Assembly: GCA_040757065.1 (NCBI GenBank)
Contig: JBFLXR010000001.1
Coordinates: 62,001-126,000 of the forward strand
Direction of reading: 5' to 3'
Origin: JBFLXR01 sp040757065
GTDB taxonomy: Bacteria > Pseudomonadota > Gammaproteobacteria > Burkholderiales > Gallionellaceae
DNA: 64,000 bases
Shown here: one piece after another, positions 27,400-36,426 of the stretch
Layout: each line of letters starts with the position of its first letter
How positions within the stretch are numbered: position 1 is the stretch's first letter
The notes under the pieces: model-generated
Told to the model about the DNA's origin: nothing
Databases searched by the model: none
Seen by the model: only the letters and a program-made list of their open reading frames with translations
Made by a program: the position numbers and the translations under genes

Positions 27400-27915
27400 T
27401 TAATCTTTTGCTTTTGCCACCATCACCAGTGCGGGGCGCAGTACGCGTTCGTGCAGGGCATAACCTTTTTGCATGACGCTCACTACTGTATTGGCGGGCT
27501 GGTCGCTTTCCAGCATGCCGATGGCTTGGTGTTTGTGGGCATCGAATTTCTCGCCGACCGGGTTAATTTCCTGAATGTTGAATTTCTCGAACACGCTGGT
27601 GAGTTGCTTCAGCGTCAACTCCATGCCGCTCTTAAAGCTTTCAACGTTTTCGGTTTGTACCGACAGGCCGGCCTCCAGGCTGTCTTTTACGGCAATGATT
27701 TCGCCGGAGAAGCGCTCGACAGCGAATTTTTGCGCTTTGGCGACGTCTTCCTGTGCGCGGCGGCGGATATTTTCGCCCTCGGCCTTGGCGTACATCCAAG
27801 CGTCGTAATGCTCCTGTGCCTTGCGTTCGGCTTGTTGCAGCATTTCTTCCAGACTGGGCATGGTTTCCGGCGCAGTGTTTTCTACGGATTGCTGGTTAAT
27901 TTCTTGGTTTTCCAT
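27400..27915 (-). CDS. grpE: Nucleotide exchange factor GrpE
   Basis: Co-chaperone that releases ADP from DnaK and senses temperature. An acidic, disordered N-terminus precedes a long coiled coil (from MPSLEEMLQQAERKAQEHYD onward). The beta domain contains GEKFDAHKHQAIGML and VMQKGYALHERVLRPALVMVAK. The frame also opens at a TTG four codons upstream, but GGAG at the right distance supports ATG 27915, giving 171 residues. It is the first gene of the heat-shock operon. Confidence 0.96.
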   Translation of the reverse strand: MENQEINQQSVENTAPETMPSLEEMLQQAERKAQEHYDAWMYAKAEGENIRRRAQEDVAKAQKFAVERFSGEIIAVKDSLEAGLSVQTENVESFKSGMELTLKQLTSVFEKFNIQEINPVGEKFDAHKHQAIGMLESDQPANTVVSVMQKGYALHERVLRPALVMVAKAKD

Positions 27916-27941
27916 GGTGTTCTCCAAACTCGACTTTCGGC

Positions 27942-27969
27942 AAATGGAGGCGAGTTTCCCGTTTTCAAG
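27942..27969 (-). promoter_or_regulatory. Sigma-32 heat-shock promoter of grpE-dnaK-dnaJ
   Basis: On the minus strand CTTGAAA (27963-27969) is a perfect -35 and CTCCATTT (27942-27949) matches CCCCATNT at all defined positions but one, with a 13-nt spacer. The inferred start is about 19 nt ahead of the grpE ATG. Spacing and both boxes fit RpoH control. Confidence 0.8.
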
Positions 27970-28044
27970 TGGGGAAATAAAATTTTTTGCATGACGGCAT
28001 GAGATAATGCGCCATCCTATGTTGTCGTCTTAGTCTTCGGTTCC

Positions 28045-29217
28045 ATGCATGCCAGCCACTACCGGTCGATAGCCGGTTTTTATTTTTTCTACTTCGCTTT
28101 CGTGGGGATGTTTTCGCCCTACTGGAGTTTGTATCTGAAGTCGCTCGGCTTCGGCGCGGTGGAAATCGGCGTGCTGATGTCGGTGCAGCCGGTGATGCGC
28201 ATGCTGGCACCGGCATTGTGGGGCTGGCTGGCCGACCATACCGGCAAACGCTTGCTGGTAATTCAGGCAGCGGCACTGTGCGGTGCGCTGGCGTATCTGG
28301 GGGTGTTTTTTACGACGCAATTCTACGGCCTGTTGTTGGTTATAGCGCTGATGAGCTTCTTCTGGAGTGCATCAATGCCGCTGGTGGAGGCGACCACGAT
28401 GACCTATTTAGGTAAGCATACGGCCCGTTACGGCCGCTTGCGTTCGTGGGGTTCGCTGGGTTTTATCGCGTCAGTACTGGGGTTGGGTTACGCCTTCGAC
28501 TATGTGGCGATCGGCTGGCTGTTGTGGGCTGGATTGCTAACAAAAGCCGGTATCCTGTTTTATTCGCGGCGCATCCCGCAGGTAGAGGCGGCGACCCATC
28601 ACAGCGATGCCGAGCCGATATTCCGCTTGTTGTTGCGCCCGCAGGTGCTGGCTTTGTTCGGCGCGTGTTTCCTGATGGCGCTGGCGCACGGCCCGTATTA
28701 CACCTTTTATTCGATTTATCTGGTCGAGCACGGCTATGCCAAAAGCTTGGTCGGCTGGTTGTGGGCATTGGGGGTGATTTGCGAGATCGGGGTGTTTTTC
28801 GCTATGCCTTGGTTGCTGCGCCGCGCAACGTTGCCGCAAATTCTGATGGCGAGTCTGGCGCTGGCGGTGGTGCGCTTTATGCTGATTGCATGGGGGGTGA
28901 ATGTGCCGGTGCTGTTGCTGGGGGCGCAGATATTGCATGCGGCGACCTTCGGTTCGTTTCATGCGGCGGCGGTGGCGTTGGTGCATCATTTCTTTAAGGG
29001 ACGGCATCAGTCGCGCGGCCAAGCCTTGTTCGGCAGCGTAACGTACGGAGCAGGCGGGATGTTGGGCGGTTTACTCAGCGGCCCGTTATGGCAGCATTTC
29101 GGGGCGAGCGTGATGTACTCCGCCAGTGCCGGTGCCGCGTTAATCGGGTTGACATTGCTGCTGTGGAAGTTGCGTCGTCTGGACAGCGGGAACCCCACCG
29201 TGCCAAGCACGGTCTGA
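28045..29217 (+). CDS. MFS transporter of the HcaT/PPP family
   Basis: Inner-membrane permease with about 12 hydrophobic helices in 390 residues. The N-terminus FYFFYFAFVGMFSPYWSLYLKSLG, the loop GWLADHTGKRLLV between helices 2 and 3, and RYGRLRSWGSLGFI are typical of the phenylpropionate permease-like group (MFS_1_like, HcaT). The true substrate cannot be told from sequence. It is transcribed away from grpE, with about 130 nt between the two start codons, and ends 36 nt before leuC. No catabolic genes are nearby, so an aromatic acid role is not supported by context. Confidence 0.8.
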   Translation: MHASHYRSIAGFYFFYFAFVGMFSPYWSLYLKSLGFGAVEIGVLMSVQPVMRMLAPALWGWLADHTGKRLLVIQAAALCGALAYLGVFFTTQFYGLLLVIALMSFFWSASMPLVEATTMTYLGKHTARYGRLRSWGSLGFIASVLGLGYAFDYVAIGWLLWAGLLTKAGILFYSRRIPQVEAATHHSDAEPIFRLLLRPQVLALFGACFLMALAHGPYYTFYSIYLVEHGYAKSLVGWLWALGVICEIGVFFAMPWLLRRATLPQILMASLALAVVRFMLIAWGVNVPVLLLGAQILHAATFGSFHAAAVALVHHFFKGRHQSRGQALFGSVTYGAGGMLGGLLSGPLWQHFGASVMYSASAGAALIGLTLLLWKLRRLDSGNPTVPSTV

Positions 29218-29253
29218 TATGGCATAATGTTGTGCTAATTAGGAATGGATTTT

Positions 29254-30657
29254 ATGAGCGCGCAGACCCTTTACGACAAACTTTGGAATTCACACGTTGT
29301 CCGTCAGGAAGCGGACGGTACGGCACTGATTTATATCGATCGCCAACTGGTGCATGAAGTAACCAGTCCGCAAGCGTTCGAGGGGCTGAAGCTCGCCCGT
29401 CGCAAGCCGTGGCGCGTGGCATCCATGTTGGCCGTGCCTGATCACAATGTGCCGACCACGGCGCGCGACAAGGGAATTGCCGATCCGATTTCACGCCTCC
29501 AAGTGGAAACGTTGGATGCCAACTGCGCCGAATTCGGTGTCACCGAATTCAAAATGTCCGATGTTCGTCAGGGTATCGTGCATGTTATCGGCCCAGAGCA
29601 GGGGGCGACGCTGCCTGGTATGACTGTGGTATGCGGCGATTCGCATACCAGTACGCACGGCGCGTTCGGCGCGCTGGCGCACGGCATCGGCACCTCTGAG
29701 GTCGAGCATGTCATGGCGACGCAATGTCTGGTGGCGAAAAAATCCAAAGCGATGTTGGTTAAGGTGGATGGGTCGCTGCATAAGGGCGTAACGGCCAAAG
29801 ACATCGCGCTGGCAGTGATCGGTAAGATCGGTACTGCAGGCGGTACGGGCTATGCCATCGAGTTCGCGGGCAGTGCGATTCGCGGTTTGTCGATGGAAGG
29901 CCGGATGACCCTTTGCAACATGGCAATCGAGGCGGGTGCGCGTGCGGGGATGGTGGCAGTGGATCAGGTGACCGTCGATTATGTGAAAGGCCGTCCTTTT
30001 GCACCGCAAGGCGAGCTTTGGGATAAGGCTGTGGCCTATTGGAAGACTTTGCACAGTGACGCCGATGCGAAATTCGATGCGGTCGTCGAGTTGGATGCAG
30101 GTTCGATCAGGCCGCAAGTAACCTGGGGAACGTCGCCGGAAATGGTGACTTCTATTGATGGGAAGGTGCCGAATCCGGCGGCGATTATCGATCCGGTTAA
30201 GCGTCAGGATACTGAACGCGCATTGCAGTACATGGGTTTGCAGGCCGATATGCCGATTGCCGATATTCAAATCGATAAGGTTTTTATCGGCTCTTGTACT
30301 AACTCGCGTATTGAAGATTTGCGTGCGGCAGCAGCAGTGGCGAAGGGCAAGCGCGTTGCGGCCAATGTTAAATTGGCCATGGTGGTGCCGGGTTCCGGCT
30401 TGGTGAAGCATCAGGCCGAGCAAGAGGGACTGGATAAAATTTTTATCGAGGCCGGTTTTGAATGGCGCGAGCCGGGTTGCTCGATGTGTCTGGCGATGAA
30501 CGATGACCGTCTGGCGCCGGGCGAGCGTTGCGCTTCGACGTCTAACCGTAACTTCGAGGGGCGTCAGGGGCAGGGTGGACGCACACACTTGGTTAGTCCG
30601 GAAATGGCAGCGGCAGCAGCGATTGCCGGACATTTTGTCGATGTCGGTCAGTGGTGA
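29254..30657 (+). CDS. leuC: 3-Isopropylmalate dehydratase large subunit
   Basis: Aconitase-type [4Fe-4S] enzyme that, with LeuD, converts 2-isopropylmalate to 3-isopropylmalate in leucine synthesis. The cluster cysteines appear in VFIGSCTNSRIEDL and EPGCSMCLAMN. GDSHTSTHGAFGALAHGIGTSE and STSNRNFEGRQG are family signatures. An ATG three codons earlier is possible, but AGGA at 29241 is properly spaced from this one, giving 467 residues. It is followed by an entericidin-like gene and then leuD. Confidence 0.97.
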   Translation: MSAQTLYDKLWNSHVVRQEADGTALIYIDRQLVHEVTSPQAFEGLKLARRKPWRVASMLAVPDHNVPTTARDKGIADPISRLQVETLDANCAEFGVTEFKMSDVRQGIVHVIGPEQGATLPGMTVVCGDSHTSTHGAFGALAHGIGTSEVEHVMATQCLVAKKSKAMLVKVDGSLHKGVTAKDIALAVIGKIGTAGGTGYAIEFAGSAIRGLSMEGRMTLCNMAIEAGARAGMVAVDQVTVDYVKGRPFAPQGELWDKAVAYWKTLHSDADAKFDAVVELDAGSIRPQVTWGTSPEMVTSIDGKVPNPAAIIDPVKRQDTERALQYMGLQADMPIADIQIDKVFIGSCTNSRIEDLRAAAAVAKGKRVAANVKLAMVVPGSGLVKHQAEQEGLDKIFIEAGFEWREPGCSMCLAMNDDRLAPGERCASTSNRNFEGRQGQGGRTHLVSPEMAAAAAIAGHFVDVGQW

Positions 30658-30668
30658 AAGGATAGGCG

Positions 30669-30791
30669 ATGAAGAAGATTCTGGTGTTGGTGGCTGCAAT
30701 GGCCGTACTGGCGGGGTGCAATACCGTGAAGGGCTTCGGACAAGACTTGTCCAAGGTGGGCGATAAGATCGAGCAAAAGGCTGCGAAGTAA
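30669..30791 (+). CDS. Entericidin A/B-family small lipoprotein
   Basis: A 40-residue lipoprotein that gene finders may miss because of its size. It reads MKKILVLVAAMAVLAGC, with lipobox LAGC and the modified cysteine at position 17. The mature part is NTVKGFGQDLSKVGDKIEQK, the typical amphipathic EcnA/EcnB pattern (C-N-T-x-G-x-G-x-D). It lies 11 nt after leuC and 3 nt before leuD, so it is co-transcribed with the leucine genes. I recall the same placement in other betaproteobacteria. Entericidins of E. coli form an antidote/toxin lipoprotein pair; no second copy is seen here, so the role is unknown. Confidence 0.88.
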   Translation: MKKILVLVAAMAVLAGCNTVKGFGQDLSKVGDKIEQKAAK

Positions 30792-30794
30792 GTT

Positions 30795-31433
30795 ATGCAG
30801 AAATTTAATGTGCTGGACGGCTTGGTCGCGCCGTTGGATCGTGCGAACGTCGATACCGACGCGATCATTCCGAAACAATTCTTGAAGTCGATTAAGCGTT
30901 CCGGTTTCGGCCCGAATGCGTTCGACGAATGGCGTTATCTCGATCACGGTGAGCCGGGCATGGACAATTCCAAGCGTCCGTTGAACCCGGATTTCGTGCT
31001 GAATCAGCCGCGCTATCAGGGTGCGCAAATCCTGCTGGCACGGGAGAATTTCGGTTGCGGATCCTCGCGGGAGCATGCGCCTTGGGCGCTGGAAGATTAC
31101 GGTTTCCGTGCGATCATTGCGCCGAGTTTTGCCGATATTTTCTTCAATAATTGTTTTAAAAACGGTTTGTTGCCGATCCGTCTGGATGCCGCGCAGGTAG
31201 ATGCCTTGTTCAAGGCAGTCGAGGCCGCGCCCGGATATCGCCTGAAGATCGATTTGGCGCAGCAGACCATTACGGCACCCGATGGTGCGGTGTTTCCCTT
31301 CGAAGTGGATGCTTTCCGCAAGCATTGTTTGTTGAACGGTCTGGATGACATCGGGCTGACCTTGCAGCATGTGGAAGAAATCAAGGCGTTTGAAGCGAAG
31401 CATCGTGCGGCGCAGCCGTGGTTGTTTGCGTAA
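30795..31433 (+). CDS. leuD: 3-Isopropylmalate dehydratase small subunit
   Basis: Swivel-domain partner of LeuC in leucine synthesis. The N-terminus LVAPLDRANVDTDAIIPKQF and the substrate-binding loop ENFGCGSSREHAPWAL are characteristic. The 212-residue length is that of the proteobacterial form. It begins 3 nt after the entericidin-like stop and is followed by leuB after 29 nt. Confidence 0.97.
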   Translation: MQKFNVLDGLVAPLDRANVDTDAIIPKQFLKSIKRSGFGPNAFDEWRYLDHGEPGMDNSKRPLNPDFVLNQPRYQGAQILLARENFGCGSSREHAPWALEDYGFRAIIAPSFADIFFNNCFKNGLLPIRLDAAQVDALFKAVEAAPGYRLKIDLAQQTITAPDGAVFPFEVDAFRKHCLLNGLDDIGLTLQHVEEIKAFEAKHRAAQPWLFA

Positions 31434-31462
31434 TTTTTGATTTGAGTTGAATTGGAAGCATC

Positions 31463-32527
31463 ATGAAGATTGCAGTTCTGCCGGGTGACGGCATCGGTCC
31501 CGAAATTGTGGCGCAAGCCGCCAAAGTGTTGGAAGCGCTGCGCCGCGAAGGCATGGCGATTGAGCTGGAATATGCCCATATCGGTGGAGCGGGTTACGAT
31601 GCGGCGGGCGATCCTTTGCCTGAAGCTACCTTGAAATTGTCGCAAGCTTCCGATGCGGTGTTGCTCGGTGCGGTCGGCGGTTACCAGTACGATACACTGC
31701 CGCGTCCGATGCGCCCTGAGCAGGGTTTGCTGCGTATTCGCAAAGGTTTGAACTTGTTCGCGAATCTGCGCCCGGCTTTGCTCTATCCGGAATTGGCAAG
31801 CGCCTCCACGCTGCGTCCGGAAGTGGTGTCCGGTCTGGATATCATGATTTTGCGTGAACTGACCGGCGATATTTATTTCGGCCAGCCGCGCGGTATTCGC
31901 ACGCTGGACAACGGCGAGCGTCAGGGTTTCGATACCATGCATTACAGTGAGTCCGAAGTGCGCCGCGTGGCGCATGTCGGTTTCCAGATTGCCATGAAGC
32001 GCAACAAGAAGCTCTGTTCGGTGGATAAAGCCAATGTGCTGGATACCAGCATGTTCTGGCGCGAAATCGTGACCGAAGTGGCGAAAGAGTATCCGGAAGT
32101 CGAGTTATCGCACATGTACGTGGATAATGCGGCGATGCAGTTGGTGCGTGCACCCAAGCAATTCGACGTCATTCTGACCGGCAATATTTTCGGCGATATT
32201 CTGTCTGACGAGGCTTCGATGTTGACCGGGTCGATCGGGATGCTGCCTTCCGCTTCGCTGGATGCAAACAATAAAGGCTTGTACGAACCTTGCCATGGTT
32301 CTGCACCGGACATCGCCGGTAAGAATATCGCCAATCCGCTGGCGACGATTTTGTCGGTGGCGATGATGATGCGTTACACCTTTGCGCGTGAAGACGTGGC
32401 GCAACGCATCGAGGGCGCGGTGCGCAAGGTGTTGCAACAAGGTTTGCGCACTGCAGACATCTACGAAGCCGGGACGCAAAAAGTGGGAACGGATGCAATG
32501 GGCGATGCCGTGGTGGCAGCGCTGTAA
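31463..32527 (+). CDS. leuB: 3-Isopropylmalate dehydrogenase
   Basis: NAD-dependent oxidative decarboxylation of 3-isopropylmalate, the last specific step before leucine transamination. It opens with IAVLPGDGIGPEIV; substrate residues appear in LRIRKGLNLFANLRP and ELTGDIYFGQPRG. The nucleotide-binding region is seen as NIFGDILSDEASMLTGSIGM and EPCHGSAPDIAGKNIANP. The 354 residues are complete. It lies between leuD and asd in one operon. Confidence 0.98.
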   Translation: MKIAVLPGDGIGPEIVAQAAKVLEALRREGMAIELEYAHIGGAGYDAAGDPLPEATLKLSQASDAVLLGAVGGYQYDTLPRPMRPEQGLLRIRKGLNLFANLRPALLYPELASASTLRPEVVSGLDIMILRELTGDIYFGQPRGIRTLDNGERQGFDTMHYSESEVRRVAHVGFQIAMKRNKKLCSVDKANVLDTSMFWREIVTEVAKEYPEVELSHMYVDNAAMQLVRAPKQFDVILTGNIFGDILSDEASMLTGSIGMLPSASLDANNKGLYEPCHGSAPDIAGKNIANPLATILSVAMMMRYTFAREDVAQRIEGAVRKVLQQGLRTADIYEAGTQKVGTDAMGDAVVAAL

Positions 32528-32551
32528 TAGGTTAGAACGATAGGGAAAATC

Positions 32552-33655
32552 ATGAAAGTAGGTCTGGTTGGCTGGCGCGGGATGGTGGGGTCGGTACTCA
32601 TGCAACGGATGCGTGAGGAAAAGGATTTCGACCTGATTGATGCCATATTCTTCACCACTTCCAACGTCGGCGGTGTTGCACCGGCGGAAGGGCGCGGCGT
32701 GCCGCTGAAGGATGCCTATAATCTGGACGAACTGAAGGCGATGGACACCATTATCTCCTGTCAGGGCGGCGATTACACGACTGAAATTTTCCCTAAACTG
32801 CGCGCAGCAGGTTGGAACGGCTATTGGATCGACGCGGCTTCCACGCTGCGCATGGAAGAAGATGCGGTGATCGTGCTGGATCCGGTCAATCTCGGTCTGA
32901 TCAAGAACGCGATTGCCAACGGCGGTAAGAATTTTATCGGCGGTAATTGCACCAACAGTATTTTGCTGATGGGTCTGGGCGGTTTGTTCCATGCTGGTTT
33001 GGTCGAATGGGTCAGCTCCATGACTTATCAGGCCGCTTCCGGTGCGGGGGCGCAGAATATGCGCGAATTGCTGAATCAAATGGGCGTGGCGCATGCCTCA
33101 GTGGCTGATCTGCTGGCCGATCCAAAATCGGCGATTCTGGAAATCGACCGTCGTTTGGCGGACACCATGCGTTCCGATGCGTTTCCGACCGAGCACTTCG
33201 GTGCCCCGTTGGCTGGCAGTTTGATCCCGTGGATCGACAAAGCCTTGGATAACGGCCAGTCGAAAGAGGAGTGGAAGGGCCAAGCCGAGGTCAATAAGAT
33301 TCTCGGAACGAGCGAACGTATTCCGGTGGATGGATTGTGCGTGCGCATCGGTGCAATGCGCTGTCACAGTTTGGCGTTGACCCTGAAGCTGAAGAAAGAT
33401 GTGTCGCTGGAGGAGATCGAGGGCTTGATTAAGGGGGGGAACCCTTGGGTCAAGTTTGTTCCGAACCAGCGCGAAATCAGCGTGAAGGAACTGACGCCGA
33501 CAGCCGTGACCGGCAAGCTGGATATCGCGGTCGGACGGGTGCGCAAGCTGAATATGGGGCCTGAATACATCAGCGCCTTCGTGTGCGGCGACCAGTTGCT
33601 GTGGGGGGCGGCCGAGCCGTTGCGCCGTACCTTGCGGATTTTGCTGGGTAAGTAA
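32552..33655 (+). CDS. asd: Aspartate-semialdehyde dehydrogenase
   Basis: Reduces aspartyl phosphate to aspartate semialdehyde, the branch point to lysine, threonine, methionine and diaminopimelate. The NADP loop VGLVGWRGMVGSVL starts the protein. The catalytic cysteine is Cys133 in GGNCTNS, and the substrate-site histidine lies in IGAMRCHSLALT. At 367 residues it is the Gram-negative form. It closes the leu-asd transcript; 72 nt later fimV begins. Confidence 0.98.
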   Translation: MKVGLVGWRGMVGSVLMQRMREEKDFDLIDAIFFTTSNVGGVAPAEGRGVPLKDAYNLDELKAMDTIISCQGGDYTTEIFPKLRAAGWNGYWIDAASTLRMEEDAVIVLDPVNLGLIKNAIANGGKNFIGGNCTNSILLMGLGGLFHAGLVEWVSSMTYQAASGAGAQNMRELLNQMGVAHASVADLLADPKSAILEIDRRLADTMRSDAFPTEHFGAPLAGSLIPWIDKALDNGQSKEEWKGQAEVNKILGTSERIPVDGLCVRIGAMRCHSLALTLKLKKDVSLEEIEGLIKGGNPWVKFVPNQREISVKELTPTAVTGKLDIAVGRVRKLNMGPEYISAFVCGDQLLWGAAEPLRRTLRILLGK

Positions 33656-33715
33656 TACAGTGGGGCAGACGCATTCCGCTTGCGTGGGGGGCGATCGGGA
33701 TGCTAGTCTGCGGTT

Positions 33716-33721
33716 TATAAT
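33716..33721 (+). promoter_or_regulatory. Candidate -10 element for fimV
   Basis: A perfect TATAAT lies 7 nt before the first possible fimV ATG, but no good -35 is found 16-18 nt upstream. If used, transcription would begin at about 33728, so an ATG start there would be leaderless and the GTG at 33740 would have a very short leader. Confidence 0.3.
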
Positions 33722-33727
33722 GACATC

Positions 33728-36361
33728 ATGGGGAGTGATGTGCTGAAGTCTGTTCTGAAACCGTGCAGTGTGCTTGCGTTAGCGGCTTTGTCTAGCTACG
33801 CCTGTGCGGTCAATATGGGCGGCATCCACGTTACCTCGTCGTATAATCAGCCTCTGCGTGCCGAAATCGAACTGGTCAATCTGGCCGAGCAGGAGCGAGC
33901 GAACCTGACGGCACGCCTGGCCGCGCCGGAAGCCTATACCCGTGCCGGGGCAGAATACCCCGCCAATTTCCCTAAGCTGGATTTTCAACTAGCCAAGCGA
34001 CCGAGTGGCGCTGCCTATTTGCTCGTCAGCTCAGACGAGCCTGTCAAACAGAAACTGGTTAGCTTAATTGTCGAATTGTCCTGGGCTTCAGGCAAGACGC
34101 AGCACCAGTATTCCTTCTTGCTGGATGCGCCCGACTTTGTGCCGGTGCAACCGAAGCCAATCGAGGTTAAGCCCTTGGCGCCGCTGGTGGCAGCCACGCC
34201 TGCGGCAGCGAAGTCGGAGCCTGTTGCCGAGCCTGCAGCAACTGTGACGGCAAAGCCGCTCCCGGCCCCGGCTGCCGAACCAAAAAAAGCCGAAGAACCC
34301 AAGAAGATTGCCGCCGAACACGCTGCCCCGAAGAAGCGTTTCGTGAAGGTGCGTAAAGGCGATACGCTGCATAAGATTGCACGTCGCTACCGCCCGGAAG
34401 AGGTCAGTGTCGAGCGCATGGTGGCTGCACTGTACCGCGCGAATAAGCCGGCCTTCGAAGGCCATAATATGAACCGTCTGGAAAAAGGTCGCGTATTGCG
34501 TTTGCCGACGGAAGGCGAACTGGATGCGATCTCTCAGCGTCGCGCCGTGCGTTTGATTCGCACCCACAAGATCGGCTTGCATACACCCGTTCCGCATTCG
34601 CCGGTCGAACGCAAGCCTTCTCCGGCCGAGTATGAAACTTCGAAGAGCGTGCAGCCGAAGCCGCCTGTGCCGCTCGAACACGATAAACCGAAAGAGCCGG
34701 TCAAGGAAGAGCAGAAACCCCGCCTGCCGAAATTGTCTGCGCTGAGCGAAGAAGCGAGGGCTGAGGCTGCGCGCGAGGCGGGGAAGGAGCCGCCCAAACC
34801 TACGCAGAAAGAAACGCCGAAACAGGAAATGTCCGGCAAGGTCGGGGCTGCCAATTTGCAGGCCGATGTGGCGCGCGAACAGGCTCAGGAGGTGTTGCGC
34901 CTCTCCAAGGGAATCGACGAGCAAGGTGGTCGTTTGTCCCGGTTGGATGGGCAGGTGCGGGAACTGCAAGATAAGCTGAATGCGAACGAAGAAGATCGCA
35001 TTGCTAAGGAAAAATCGCTGAAAGACCATAACGAGCGGATTGCGGTTCTGGAAAAGAATGTCGAAGAGTTGCGCCGTCTGGTGGCATTGAAGAATGAAGC
35101 AGGCGGGCTGACGGTCAAGCCGCTGGAAACGCCGAAGCAGGACGCAGCGGTTTCCGCACCCGAGCCTGCCGCTTCGCTCGAACCGGCTTCTGCGACCGAG
35201 GCAGTGAGTGCGCCAGCGGCTGTTTCCTCGCCGGTCTCGGCGCCGGTTAAAGCCAAGCCCGCCGAGAAGAAAGAAGAAAAAACCGGCAGTCTGCTGTCCA
35301 GTCCGATTGTTTTGGGCGGGGCGGCGGCACTGCTGTTGGCTTTGGGCGGGATCGGGTACTGGATATTTAAGCGCGGGCGGAAACCGGCCGCGCCAGTGAA
35401 GAAAACCGTGCGTAAAGAGCCGGAGGTGGCAGCAGAAACCGAAGCCGAGCCGGTCGCAGCTGCAGTCGCCGATGAGGTTGCACCGGCAGATGAGGCGATG
35501 GAAGCTGCTTTGGACGATGTTCTGAAAGAAGAGCCTGCAGCCCCCGTCGCAGAGGAAGAGCCAGCAGTTCCGTTCGCCGATGTGCTGGAACAGACCATGA
35601 CAGCGCAGCCGGAACCCGAAGCGCCCGTGGAAGAGGCGATTACAGCGGATGACTGGGCGAAAGCCATCGAAGAGCAAGCGGCGCCGCAGCCGGCATCCGA
35701 GCCTGCGCCGTTGCCGGACGATGTGGCAGTGGATCTGAGCTTCGGTACCGATTTCGCCGCGCCTGAGGAGACGGCGTCCGAAGGCCCGAAAGCAATGAGT
35801 GCCGACCAAATGGCGCAAGCCATTTCCAAGTTGACGCAGGAATATGAGACTTCGCTGGCGCAGCAAACTGAGGAAGCTGTGCCGGAGCCGGTTGCACCGG
35901 ATGAATTCGCGGCCCCGGCTGCAGAACCGGAAACGCCTGCCCCTGCAACTTCGGTTGCGGAACCTGAGGCGGCTGTTCCGGCCCCGGCAATGGAAGCGCC
36001 GCCGTTTGCGATCGATATTCCGGTATTCGGTAAGGAAGCCTCTGCGAGCACTCAACCGACCCCTTCGCCGGTGGCGCCTCAACCGAGTGTAGCGCCGGCC
36101 CCGACGCAGGTGCCCCCGGCAGCCGCCATGTTGCAGGAAATCGATCTTGATTTGAGCGGTGTGCAGAATGCTGCGCCAGTGCCGGAAGAAGCGAAGGATG
36201 CCCACTGGCACGAAGTGGCAACCAAGCTCGATTTGGCGCGCGCCTATCATGAAATGGGCGATTCGGCCGGTGCGCGCGAGATTCTGGATGAGGTGCTGGC
36301 CGAGGGCGACGCGCAGCAGCAGGCTGCGGCAAACGAGATGTTGCAACAATTATCCGCCTGA
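33728..36361 (+). CDS. fimV: FimV-family peptidoglycan-binding polar protein
   Basis: Large inner-membrane protein of the FimV family, which organises the cell pole and type IV pilus or twitching systems. A signal sequence (LALAALSSYACA) is followed by the FimV N-terminal domain (residues 30-135). A LysM domain lies near 203-260 (FVKVRKGDTLHKIARRY) and a coiled coil near 380-460. One membrane helix (about 524-545) leads to a long acidic Ala/Pro/Glu-rich cytoplasmic region. The C-terminal FimV motif near 828-877 reads LARAYHEMGDSAGAREILDE. The better ribosome site (GGGGAG) is inside the first codons and would favour GTG 33740, giving four fewer residues. Confidence 0.92.
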   Translation: MGSDVLKSVLKPCSVLALAALSSYACAVNMGGIHVTSSYNQPLRAEIELVNLAEQERANLTARLAAPEAYTRAGAEYPANFPKLDFQLAKRPSGAAYLLVSSDEPVKQKLVSLIVELSWASGKTQHQYSFLLDAPDFVPVQPKPIEVKPLAPLVAATPAAAKSEPVAEPAATVTAKPLPAPAAEPKKAEEPKKIAAEHAAPKKRFVKVRKGDTLHKIARRYRPEEVSVERMVAALYRANKPAFEGHNMNRLEKGRVLRLPTEGELDAISQRRAVRLIRTHKIGLHTPVPHSPVERKPSPAEYETSKSVQPKPPVPLEHDKPKEPVKEEQKPRLPKLSALSEEARAEAAREAGKEPPKPTQKETPKQEMSGKVGAANLQADVAREQAQEVLRLSKGIDEQGGRLSRLDGQVRELQDKLNANEEDRIAKEKSLKDHNERIAVLEKNVEELRRLVALKNEAGGLTVKPLETPKQDAAVSAPEPAASLEPASATEAVSAPAAVSSPVSAPVKAKPAEKKEEKTGSLLSSPIVLGGAAALLLALGGIGYWIFKRGRKPAAPVKKTVRKEPEVAAETEAEPVAAAVADEVAPADEAMEAALDDVLKEEPAAPVAEEEPAVPFADVLEQTMTAQPEPEAPVEEAITADDWAKAIEEQAAPQPASEPAPLPDDVAVDLSFGTDFAAPEETASEGPKAMSADQMAQAISKLTQEYETSLAQQTEEAVPEPVAPDEFAAPAAEPETPAPATSVAEPEAAVPAPAMEAPPFAIDIPVFGKEASASTQPTPSPVAPQPSVAPAPTQVPPAAAMLQEIDLDLSGVQNAAPVPEEAKDAHWHEVATKLDLARAYHEMGDSAGAREILDEVLAEGDAQQQAAANEMLQQLSA

Positions 36362-36381
36362 TGTGCGGGGCGATGGAGTAG

Positions 36382-36416
36382 CGGCAGCCGTCGATTAACG
36401 GCTGCCGTTTTTGTTT
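36382..36416 (+). terminator. Terminator after fimV
   Basis: Stem CGGCAGCCGT/ACGGCTGCCG with loop CGATTA, followed by TTTTTGTTT, 20 nt after the fimV stop. A clear intrinsic terminator, located only about 10 nt before the next start codon. Confidence 0.88.
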
Positions 36417-36426
36417 AAGGGAGCGT

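Noticed and set aside
29197..29213. Inverted repeat ACCGTGC-CAA-GCACGGT at the end of the MFS gene
   Set aside because: Short 7-bp stem inside the coding region with no T-run; not a credible terminator.
34088..36349. A 753-codon minus-strand frame opposite fimV
   Set aside because: Shadow of the repetitive Ala/Glu/Pro-rich fimV sequence; composition is Arg/Cys/Leu-rich low complexity with no start signal.
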